A stretch of 64,000 nucleotides of DNA from Zizania palustris (Eukaryota > Streptophyta > Magnoliopsida > Poales > Poaceae), in the NCBI GenBank assembly GCA_019279435.1, contig JAAALK010000085.1:434001-498000 (forward strand). The letters are read 5' to 3'. How positions within the stretch are numbered: position 1 is the first letter of the stretch; each line of letters starts with the position of its first letter. Below the pieces are notes generated by a model that was not told where the DNA came from, did not search any database, and worked only from the letters and a program-made list of their open reading frames with translations. Shown here in pieces: positions 43,547 to 54,012 of this stretch. Made by a program: the position numbers and the translations under genes.

Positions 43547-43557
43547 CCTTTTATAGG
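43547..43557 (-). promoter_or_regulatory. TATA box of the Tat-3 antisense gene
   Basis: CCTATAAAAGG on the minus strand, about 155 bp upstream of the start at 43398. It is the strongest TATA match of the three antisense promoters. Confidence 0.6.
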
Positions 43558-43840
43558 CGGTAAAAAGCAATTGCATGCCCTGCAACCAAAGTTTTGTCAC
43601 CAGGTAACCAACCCGCACAGTCTCTGACCGATGGGGCCAAGGTAATTTTCGAAGCGAACCGTCACGTCTCGAGGGCATCCCATCTGCTCCGTACGAACAT
43701 TTATTGATTGCGCTATTCAAAGCTGGCCTTCGGGCCCAGGATCCAAAGGCTTGCTAATCGTGAAGCATCATTATATAAGCATCATTTGCCCTACGGCGCA
43801 TGCACCCCTTACTTGTGAAGGGCTACGTGCCAGGCGCTAC

Positions 43841-44517
43841 TACTGGGGAAACGAATTTTTCCTTAAATAGGGGTCAAATGACATCAGCCTCCGAAGGCCT
43901 TGGACTCGGAGCCTACTAGGCTAGCGAAGCCCAAAGACAAACTCTAGCTCCCTTCGTCCTATATTACTCCAAGTGCTGCAAAGAACTACACGTTGAAGGC
44001 CAAGCCTCCGGCCCCCTCTAGATGCAAGCCTCTTAGACACAGTCCGGGCCCCCTCCAGAGCCAAGCCTCCATGACCCCTCCAGGCCCCTTCCGAAGCCAA
44101 GCCTCCGGACTTTGGAGTCCACTCTAGAGCCCCTTCGAGGCCCCATCGATGAGTTCCGATCAAGACCCTCTAATAGGTGCTCTAGTATAGAAGATGATGA
44201 AATATCTCAGTACCACTACAATATAAATAACAATACCGGGGCCCCTCGGCCCTAGTATGAGGTAAATTTGCCACATATGTATGGTTGCGTGTAAAGTAGC
44301 CTGACTTACCCCCCCTCCCTATTTACTCCTATGAAGCCCATGGTATGTAGAGGATAAAAGAGACTTTTCCTTTACTTTTCTTGCCTATATAAACAGGGCA
44401 CCCCCTTGTAATAAAGGGAGAGGAGGGGACAAAGGATAATTAATGCCAAAGTGATTATCAACTGGATGAGGATTATTATCCCTCCGTGGAAGTCTGAACT
44501 ATTGTAGCATTTGCATC
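43841..44517 (+). repeat. Tat-3 3' LTR (likely)
   Basis: Begins TACTGGGG right after a GGCGCTAC end that resembles the Tat-1 and Tat-2 polypurine tract ends. It has a TATA-like CCTATATAAACAGG near 44380 and ends near GTAGCA, where copia integrase sequence starts. The 5' partner is not in the window, so both ends are estimates. 43860-44360 holds only GC-rich U3-like sequence. Confidence 0.45.
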
Positions 44518-45075
44518 CAACCCACGTGTGGCATTGTCATTTTGGTCATATAAATGATAAGAGCGTCCAAAAGCTCTATAGTGATGGACTTTTGTAGTCA
44601 TTTAATTTTGAATCATATGACACATACGATTATTTCTTACTTGGTAAAATTATAAGACACCTTTCATTGGACAAAGTGAGAGGGCGAGTGAGGTATTGGC
44701 CATAGTACATACTGATGTGTGTTTTCCAATGAGTCACATGGCTAGGAATGGTTTTTAGTATTTTATCACTTTAGTAGATATGGTTATGTCTACTTGATGA
44801 GGCATAAGTGAGAGTCCTTCAAAAAGTTCAAGGAGTTCCAAAATGAAGTACAAAATTATAAGGGCAAGACAATTAAATTTCTACGATCTGATCATGGATG
44901 TGAATATTTGAGCCCTGGGTTTAGTGATCATCTGAAGTAGTGTGGAATTGTTCCACAGTGGACTCCCCTCGGCATGCCCCAATGGAATGGAGTGTCCAAG
45001 CGGAGGAACCACACCTTGTTGGACATGGTTTGGTCAATGATTAGTCATGATGATCTTCCATTATCCTTTGGGGGA
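44518..45075 (+). pseudogene. pol: Copia relic: pre-integrase and integrase fragment
   Basis: Readable with frame changes: W-H-C-H-F-G-H-I-N (pre-integrase), V-H-T-D-V-C, Y-F-I-T, K-F-K-E-F-Q-N-E-V, F-L-R-S-D-H-G-C-E-Y, then I-V-P-Q-W-T-P and L-L-D-M-V-W-S-M-I. The conserved V-E-R of integrase is S-K-R here. It is from a copia lineage other than the Sireviruses in this window. The left side is cut by the Tat-3 LTR; the right side ends in unclassified sequence. Confidence 0.72.
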
Positions 45076-45495
45076 TTTATTGTTGTGTGGTAGCGGAAAG
45101 CCTACAGGGGGTCCCCGTAGTGTGATTTGTTTTCGGTAAAAGAGAGGAGTCGCAGTTATGGATTCAATGGTTATCCCCACTGAATGAGGCAGGACGCGGA
45201 CCGAGACAATAATGGTATAGACATGGGTGAGTTTTTAGACAGGTTCGGTCCTCGCGGAGGATAATAACCATTCTCCAGTGTGTATTTGGATGAATGGGGG
45301 GGTGTTTGTATGGATTAATCCATCACTGCTGGTCTCAGCTAGTGGCGCAGCACTTTCGGATGAGCGTGCGTGAGTGTTGGGATACAAGGATGTGTCTTTC
45401 ATTTGGGCCTCCCCTAACCGTTTTATATCACATGGACTGGGGAGTTACAAGAATAATCATGACATTGATAGCTAGCGGAAATAGCCGCATAACTA
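45076..45495. other. Unclassified repeat-like sequence
   Basis: 420 bp with no supportable gene between the copia relic and the Sire-B LTR. It includes GGTGAGTTTTTAGACAGGTTCGG, split as a motif around 45225-45250, which looks like words I associate with grass LTRs. The element is not identified. Confidence 0.3.
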
Positions 45496-48421
45496 TGTGG
45501 GATCAGAATGGCGACTAGAGGGGGTGAATAGGCGCCTCGACTATTTCTCATGAATCAGATGGCCTTTTCAAATCACCCAACGCAGCTCCAAAATTTTAGA
45601 TTCAAATTTAAACCAATCAGTACAATAATTGAGCACCACTTAATTTGAAAATCATAGTTCAGCTTAGATCGGAGTTTAGTAATTCGAACTGTTCTGTCGG
45701 CAACTGGTACTCTGAAATACAATGTAAATTTCGACAACTGATTTGCCGACAAGACTACTTCGACTATTGAAAGTCCGACAAAATTTCATAAAATCAGAAC
45801 ATTTGTGCTAGAAGTACTTTATCACTTTGAAACAAAATTCAACAAGGATTATGAACAAAACAGTTTCAACCACTTCAGGAATCAGAGAAGGTCACACTCA
45901 ATTTAATTAAATTCTGAAACCATATTACAGATTACTATTGCAAATCTGAAAACTAAACACAAGGTCAATTCTCAATTCAGATTGAGTTCTGATTAGATTT
46001 TTGTGAAAGAAGTTTCAACTCAATTTTAGACCGTAGATTGCTGCCTTTCTATTTACTTCAATTCAGATTTTTTTCAAACACATTTCAGTATCAAAATATA
46101 GCATGAAAACAGAGCTATAGATGAAATAGTATTTGAATCAGAATCAGCACTTTCCGAAGTTACTCACAGCAGCAGTTTGATAGTGATAACAAAATGATTC
46201 AATTCAGCAAACCATATGCAGAATTCAGACAAAAGTCACAACTGAAGGTAAACCAAAAATTTCAGAACACAAGATTTCAGTACAGAAAATTTTCTTTCAA
46301 TTTAACCAATCAAGTCAATTCAGTTCACTATAATTGAAATTCAGATTGTAACTGATCACTGTTAATGGACAAGCCCTGAAATCATGTTGTATCTTAGACT
46401 TGATAGAATATATCAAACTGAAAACAATTCTGAACCAACCTAGAACAAATACAGCAACTAGTGACTCAATACAGTGCTTGATCACTTTTTCAGAAAACTA
46501 GATATGAACGGTTCTGAAGTAACCAATCCTAAACCAGTGTGCAATGATTAGTAAAGATATTCTGAACAGAGTTATTAATCTGAATTTCACTGTAGATACA
46601 GAGTACTGAAGAAGGGATATAATTTTAACTCAAGCTAGTGCAACTATTCAAACAAACTGTTCCAAATCATCAAACATGATTTTAGTAAAGTTCAGAACTA
46701 AATGTGAAAGCACAGTGAGTAAATGCAATTCTGAACAAAGAAAAGAGAAAAGATCCTTTGAACTTCACACTCTGCTTAAACCGGAAGATGAATAGTAACA
46801 ATTTTAGAACAGATAGAGTTTGATCAAATTCAACTTGACATTTTAGAGATTAACATTCACACATATAACACCAAGCTGTTTTGGTATTCACTTTCCTCAA
46901 CAGACTTTTCACCACAACAAGTAACAAATTGTACTACTCAAGCAATCTGAACAACTTGACTCAACATAGTGTCTTACATTAAAGAATTTCAGAACAATTA
47001 GTATTTTGAACCACAGAATCAACCATTCAATCAGAACTAAAAAGTTTCGGAGAAACAACCTTCAAGAATAGTTAAATAGAACACAAAATGTATACTCACC
47101 AAAAACAGTATGTTCAAAGTCACTAAAATTGTGTTTTCTGAAAATCTGATGAATCACACACAAAATTTAATTGAAAACATCAAAAGAATACAGGTTCTAG
47201 ATTAACAAAACATTTCTCAGTGATTCAACAACTTTTCTTTAACTTCAACATTCTTTGGAACACAATCAATAGTTCTCAAATCAAGAACTCTGCAGCACAT
47301 ACTAGAAATGATCTAGAAAATCAGATTTCAGTGAATATTCAAGAACTCAATTACACTGACACTTGATTTTGATGTAAATCAAGAAGAGCTCAAAAGAATA
47401 GAACATTTTTCAGATCAGAAACAGGAAGAATAGAAATCAACTAATCAAATGAACAGAGTGAATTTGATGCTCAAAAACTCACCTAATGGTGGCCATCAAT
47501 CCCTGTGTAGATCTCTGAGGTGGATGATCAAAACTTCCAAAACTCCCGCCAAAAATCCCTAGATCAGAGAGCAAATCAGGGAAAAGACAGCTGAAGACTC
47601 CTTACGCGCTACAGCATCGGCACGAACTGTTCACCGTAAGGAAAATTCTCCAAAAACAGCAGTGCTTCTTTATTTTCTGAATAAAAATCCTCCAAAAAAT
47701 GTTCAGCCAATCTTTAGGGATAAGATCCCTTAAGCAGGCACATTCTAGAAGCCACTTTTACAAAAGACCACTTTGGCCATTTCAGCATTGAGTATCCTGA
47801 AAATTACCCTATTTTACTTAAAAGAAAAATTACAATAAGACTCAACTTTCAATATATTTTCAGAATAAGACCATTCTAAAAATATACCAAAAGATTACAC
47901 TATTAAACTGAAATACTCAAACTAAAACTAAACTCCTATTTATTGTATTTAAAAACATTTAGTGAATCGATGGTTTTTAGCAAAAACTGACAAAGCCTCT
48001 CAACTCTTCGACTCATGACACCGCTTTGTGACTACGAGTGCCAGCAAGACTTTTCTGCTCTCGATACCCTCGAGTCGCCTGAATACTTGCCCTGGCCTCC
48101 CTCTCACAGACCCGGTCATCACGCTGTCGCTTCCATCCGTCCGTCCAAGTCCTACTCAGTCTTTTCGTGCACTCTTAAGATCTTCTCCAACTTCACTCGG
48201 CCTCCTTGACGCTCGATCACTCGCCGTTGACAGTTGATCAGCATCTCCACCCTGCACATCCAAGACAAGTCAAAACAAGAACGCGGCGCACCACCGAAAC
48301 CCTCGGCAACCAATCGTCAAATTTACACTGAACCCCTCGATGCACACAACCCAACACTCAACCAATCGCTCATCCTTGCCAATCCCTCATCATACAGACA
48401 TAAACCACCCTTGGTTTCACA
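45496..48421 (-). repeat. Sire-B 3' LTR (2926 bp)
   Basis: On the minus strand it starts TGTGAAACC at 48421, right after a polypurine tract AAGGGGGAGAT, and ends GATCCCACA at 45496. It shares its R/U5 end with the Sire-A LTR (AGGCGCC, CTAGTCGCCATTC). Its AT-rich interior (45600-47500) has many TTCAGAA/TTCTGAA words and no gene. TATA at 47937-47945; conserved hairpin at about 47967-47993 with a GTTTTT/AAAAAC core. The flank 45491-45495 AACTA is a candidate TSD. Confidence 0.85.
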
Positions 48422-48608
48422 ATCTCCCCCTTGATGAGTGCATTGACAACCCCAAGCAAAGACATGATGAAGGTTTCAAGTTAAGCGCACATGTGACCAT
48501 ACAAACTCATAAAAGAGCAAAAACATGTCACTTGGTAAAAGATCTCCCTCTTGAGAAAAAAACTCATGCAAAACAAATCATTTTGGCAAAAGCATCTCAA
48601 TGCATGAT

Positions 48609-48800
48609 GAAAGCCATTACCCCCCCTTAACGAAGCAATCCAAAAGCGAGAAGAAAGCCATTACTCCCCCTTAACCAAGTGGATGAAAGTCATTACTCCC
48701 CCTTAATGAAGCAATCCAAAAGTAGGATGAAAGCCATTACTTCCCCTTAACCACGCGGATGAAAGCCATTACTCCCCCTTAACCAAGTAATCCAAAAGCC
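48609..48800 (-). repeat. Expanded polypurine-tract repeat array in Sire-B
   Basis: Five units of about 31 or 41 bp, each containing, on the minus strand, TTAAGGGGGAGTAATGGCTTTC or a near copy. Most units keep five G; one has a shortened tract. The spacing alternates because some units carry an extra GGATTGCTTC-like segment. Confidence 0.85.
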
Positions 48801-49385
48801 TCCAAAAGCATCATGTAAACTATTTCTTCCCCTTTGGCAATGCAAGCATCAAGGAGATAAAAGATGCAAAGAGGGGTGTGAGGGTAGAGTATAGATGCAA
48901 GCTTTTGAAACATGAGAAATTCCAATTACATTGCAAACAAGCAATTGCTTTGAAACTTGTCTAAAAGTACTGTATGAAACACTTAGATGAATATCATCTA
49001 AACAAAAGGCATGAGCAAGCATTTTCAGGTTTTAGCAAATAAAAGCAGCACTACTCAGACTAGCATACTAGGCATAGCAAGGCATGAGGTGCAAAAGCTA
49101 ATCAAGCACAAACCAGATAAGCATATCCCACTGCAAGGAGCTTCAACAAACTTGATATGCAATGAATTTGAAATTTTCATTTTTGTGCTAGGGGTTATTT
49201 GCATGTCAACCTTATGCTAACCAACCATGCTAAGCCTAGGTTGAAACCATCAGAAGCTTAAAGCAATGGTCTCGGCAAACACTTCAATGTCCTAGTTCAT
49301 ACCAAAGTGCTATGGTAAGCAGTCCAGAACAAAGTAGTGCGACAAAGCAAACCCACCTGGATCTTTTCAATTTTAGCACACAACA

Positions 49386-49445
49386 GCATGTATATCATTC
49401 ATTTTCATTTTCATTCATTTTCATTTTCATTTTCATTCATTTTAC
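49386..49445. repeat. Imperfect (TTTCAT)n microsatellite
   Basis: About nine CATTTT/CATT units in tandem within the Sire-B 3' region. Confidence 0.85.
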
Positions 49446-49760
49446 TTTTTATCACAATATTTTTGAGAAATAATCAAGTCGCGTATTAGCATCCAAGTGA
49501 AAAGGACCTAGCTATCAGGTATGTAAAAGATAGAAAAAGCACTCAACCTATTCATGCTAGTTTCTAGACTAAGCAGTGATCATTTTCAAATTTTCACAAA
49601 TAAAAGCCATTCTCATGAAAATATCAGATGTAAACAATCCAAGTGAATTCAACAGTATTAAAGACAATACTTCAAAGGCATAACAAATTATGTACTTGTA
49701 AAAGCAATTAATCACAGAACATAAGCTCATGCAATGATACACAACTCCCCCTCAAAACAT

Positions 49761-50884
49761 GCTAGCAGATCTCGAATGCTCAGTGTTGGGGTGAGTGAAA
49801 AACCGTTTTGGAATCCAATATTGCAAAACTCGAGAACCAGGCAAAGTAGTAGGCTGATCATGCACAGGGTATGAACCATGATAAAAAGTGTGTGGTCTAC
49901 CTACAAAGCGTGAACCTGGAAAACAACGAGGTCTCCCAACCTATCGAGAATCAAAGCCTCTTACACGTGGTCTAGCACCATATGAAGCATGGTGTACACC
50001 ACGAGGGGCATAATCACTCATGAAACCATGGGGAGCCTTAAAATCAGGATAAGAGTGAAAGGCAGACTCATGCATACCAAAAGGTGGGTAATGCATGTCC
50101 TGAAAGTCCATCGCAAAAGAACGTCATTCATCTTTGATATGACGAAAGCAAAACCCAACCAACTGACCGACCCGATGATAATAGGAGCAGTGATACACTC
50201 TCTTGGGTGTGTGAGCATGGGTCTCAAGCGCAAATCTCATGGTCTTCTTGGGTTTTTGCTGACAAGATTCATCTAGTGAACGAAGAGTTTTCTTTGTAGA
50301 TTGACTAGGATTCTTGGCTTTTTGATCTGTGTCTAACTGGGCTCTCTCTTTCTCAAGGGTAGTGGGAGGAGTGAACACAGTTTCGCTCAAAGTGTTTGGA
50401 GTAGTTCTCTCATAGCCCAACCCAAGAGCTAACCCTGCCCTGTCAGCACACAACTTTGTTTCAGCCAAAAGCAAATCCATCCTACCCTTGCCTTCAGTGC
50501 ATTTCTCAACCACAGAGAGAAGATAATCATTTTCACATTTGAGTTTTTCGACTTGCTTTCTAGCAAAGCTGAGTTGGTCCTTAAGGGTGATGTAGGTGGG
50601 ACACGTCGGCTGCACATCCGTAGAACACTCAACACTCTCCAATCTAGCCTTAAGTTCATCCACATGCCTATCTCTCAAATTAATTCTTTCAACAAGTAAA
50701 GGACAATTCATGCATTCGTTGATGACTGCAGGACTATACTCCACCACCAAAAGCTAGCTCCTCATCATCTAAAGTGTCCACTTGTTCTTTTGTGACAGAG
50801 ACAAGGGAGGACAGGACAAAACCACTAGAATAAGCACAACCTCCAGAAATGCCAGAAAAATTACCTCCAAATGAGGTAACACTG
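49761..50884 (-). pseudogene. gag: Sire-B gag remnant, pol absent
   Basis: Matches Sire-A gag. 50750-50124 is open and corresponds to the coiled coil through the second knuckle (here C-S-Y-Y with Gln for His, so non-functional). 50884-50757 matches the part before knuckle 1. The roughly 670 bp between, with knuckle 1, are deleted. Downstream, the tail region ends near 49776 and joins directly to GTTGTGTATC, the last bases of pol, near 49751. All pol domains are missing. The upstream side is cut by Sire-C at 50890. Confidence 0.82.
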
Positions 50885-50889
50885 CCAGG

Positions 50890-52618
50890 TGTAGGACCGA
50901 AAGTAGTGACCAGGGGGGTGGTGAATGGGCGCTAAAAAATTTCTTGCTAAACTATATCGAAATCCCAACATACAACCAACTTAACCGGACAAACAATATT
51001 AATAAAATAAATTACTCATACTATAGTTGTCTAGCCTAAAAATGACTGGTGTCCTAATTAAAATGATATTAGAGCTAAACTACAACGAATCACTGCAGTA
51101 TATAAAATGGGTACTAGAAATATTTAATGACGTAATAAAACACTAAATATCCTAATAAATTGTTTAGATTGCAGTCTAAAAATAAAATACTAATTAACTA
51201 AATAAAATATGGATCACCCAAAAATTAATTCAAAGATAATAAAAAAAAATCACACGAGAGAAAGAAAACTTTTTACGACTAATAAATTTTTCTTTTCTTT
51301 TATATAGACAGATTAAACAGATCTATTTAAATGAATAATACAAGATAACTAATAAGCAGATTAAAATTTAACGACGAGATTAATTTTTAATTAAGAACAG
51401 ATAACTATGAGATTATTATTTTTCAGCTAATTAAAATATAGATAAATGTTGGTTTAACTAACCAGCTAAAATATAGGAGATAAACAAAAACTAACCTGCA
51501 TGCCGATCTGCAAAACTTCTGCACCGTGGAGATCAATCCGACTGGCGGCGACGCTCGGCCGCTCGATCTACCGTGGGGAAACGCTCCCGCCGTGCATACA
51601 CGCACTGACGGTTGCAGGAAAATCAGCAGCCCCTTCCCCTTTTTTTCTTCGGATGGGATGCAACAAAGCTGCTGCATGCGCTGAATTACTTTACCAGACT
51701 GTTGACGTGCTGCTGCGATGCAAGCTGAAAATCACGGGGCCCGCATTGCCGCACGCTAGCATCATGACACTGCGCCACAAAAAAACTACTACCGGAGTTC
51801 TGGCCGTGTGCAAAGAAATAAATGTGTGGGACCCGCCTTGCGTTGTAGCTATTTTTTGACCGGCCTTGGCTTTTGTGAATAAACGACGCAATGCGCTGTG
51901 GACGATGCGCCTCAGCTTGAACGGCGGGGAGAAGACTTTGGTTGTCGTGCACCCCGACGATATCTGGCCGGCGGCGAAAACAGAAGCAAGAAAAAATGCA
52001 GATGATTCCACGGCAATGTTTGGACTGTAGATTGATCTGAGGAAAAATAAAAACAGTCATCTATCCCCAAGGGGATAGGGGCCAATTTATAGGCGAATCC
52101 TAATACATGAAAATACTAATTTACCCATAGGTTAAATTAACACTGACTTTAAAATAAATTCCGAAAATTACTAAAATATTCTTAGAAAAAATCACCCGAC
52201 TCAACTAAAAATATTCTAAACTTAAAAACTAAATATTAATACCCTAAAAACAAAATAATCATAGGTTAGCAGTTTTGCGCCGAAACTGACAAAGCGTCCA
52301 CCGTCTTCGCACCGGGTACCCGGATTGGGCCGACCCGACCCCGCAGCTTCCTCAGCCCGGCAATCGCTCGCCGCCCGTGTACCTGAGTCAAACCCAGTCA
52401 ACAGACCGGTGGATCATCTGCCGCTCCTAGACATGTACCTGGATTGGGTCAGCCCGACTCCGCGGCTCCTCTGCCTGGCTGTCGCTCGCTGCCCGTGTAC
52501 CTGAGTCACACGTGCCTCAGACTCGGCAGGTCTTTATTTCTCCCTTCCTTTGACTTCCATTGACAATCACTCATCACATCTGGAATATCAAAACCATATT
52601 CTTCAACATGGTTTCTCA
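50890..52618 (-). repeat. Sire-C 3' LTR (1729 bp)
   Basis: On the minus strand it starts TGAGAAACC at 52618 and ends TTCGGTCCTACA at 50890, the same ends as Sire-D. The U3 keeps the duplicated TGACTCAGGTACACGGGC block and the hairpin near 52267-52290 (CAGTTT/AAACTG core). TATA-like CCTATAAATTGG is near 52085-52096. The R/U5 part (50950-51480) is AT-rich; the TTCGAA array of Sire-D is absent. 51500-52010 is GC-richer without a gene. Confidence 0.88.
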
Positions 52619-54012
52619 ATCTCCCCCTTGATGAGTGTATTGTCAATACCCTCTTCAGCTAATCTTCAGAACCTGCAAAACATGTGGAAACAGGAAAACA
52701 AAGACAAAAGAAAAAATAGAAGAAAGAAAATAAAGGTTTAACCCTAATGACCAAAAGCCAAACAGAAGCAAGAAAACTGGTCATTATGGTTAACACAAAA
52801 TAAAGACTCAAAAACAAGTGCAATCTCAAAATTACCAACAAGGAACTCCCCCTAAAATAAATCTCAGAGAAAGCTAAAAATATTCCCTAAACTCCAAAAT
52901 TTCTCCCCCTTGTTGATAATTGGACTCATCAAGTGAGACTAAATGCACTCTAAGGAGACATAGACACAAACTCCCCCTGAAATGGAGCTCCCCCTCAAAA
53001 TATGCCATGAATGTAGATGGGTGCAGGTGGAGTGTGAAAAGCATGCTTCTTAGATATGATTGACTGCAATTACAACATCTAATAGGTATAGCAAAGGATA
53101 TACTGTCTAAGATACATGACATGATCAGTGCAACAGATGATATCCAAAGGGAGTCATTAGCACGCATTTTTCGATTTTTGCAAAAACGAAAGCATCACCA
53201 CATTTTCTAGTTGACAAGCAAAGTAAAGCATGAGATGCAAAAGCTAACTGATATCTACCAAGATAAGTATTTTCCAACACAAAGTGCTTCAGCAAACTTG
53301 TCATCTTTTTAAATTTTTAAGAATATTTCTTTTTCCTTTTTTTTCATTTATGCGAGGGGTTATTTGCATGTCAAACCTTATGCTAACTGACCAAGTCAAG
53401 CCTAGGCCAGAACTGGACCATCAGAAGCTTAAGATATTGATCTTGGCATACATTACACCATCCTAGTTCATACCAAAATGCTATGGTAAGCAGTCCAGAA
53501 CAATGCAATGCGACAAAAACAAACCCACCTGGATCTTTTCTAAAAACCATAAGAATGCATAATTTTTTTTATTTTTCTGAATTTTATCATTTTTATAGAA
53601 CAATTTTCATGTTTAAAGCATATAGATTGTCCAAGTTGCATATCAGCATCTAAGTAAGGATCTAGCTACAAGGCATGTAAAAGATAGCGAAATCATTCAA
53701 CCTACACATGCTAGTTACCAGAAGCAATGGTGATTATTTTTCAATTTTAAAACATAAAAGTCATGAATATGACAGATATCAGATATATCATGTGAACTGA
53801 AACAGAACATGATCATCGACAAGTAATCAAAAACATATACTAGCTAGAGAAAGTAAAGCAGATTATTCATATGGCAGAAGCAAGCCCAAAATGTGATTGA
53901 TGATTATGCATGATATGAACGCACACAAAAAGACTCAATAAAAAAATAAAGAAGAAAAGAAAAAAACTGACTCAAAGTATCCTAGAAAGGATACACAACT
54001 CCCAAATCCAGA
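52619..54012 (-). other. Sire-C 3' non-coding region and residual pol end
   Basis: A polypurine tract AAGGGGGAGAT abuts the LTR, with others near 52851, 52905, 52975 and 52990. The rest aligns with Sire-D 27163-28470. At 53984-54010 the minus strand still encodes D-L-G-V-V-Y-P-F and the pol stop. Confidence 0.85.

Larger units (their letters stand above)
48422..49760 (-). other. Sire-B 3' non-coding region
   Basis: Related to Sire-D 27163-28479 in reverse: for example 49535-49590 against 27390-27430 and 49195-49260 against 27700-27770. No gene. It carries the expanded polypurine-tract array at 48609-48800 and a (TTTCAT)n tract near 49390-49445. Confidence 0.8.

Noticed and set aside
45294..45518. 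74-residue frame overlapping the Sire-B LTR end
   Set aside because: It spans the LTR boundary and resembles nothing; chance frame.
51500..52010. GC-rich frames on both strands in the Sire-C LTR
   Set aside because: No conserved motifs, and located in the LTR leader.
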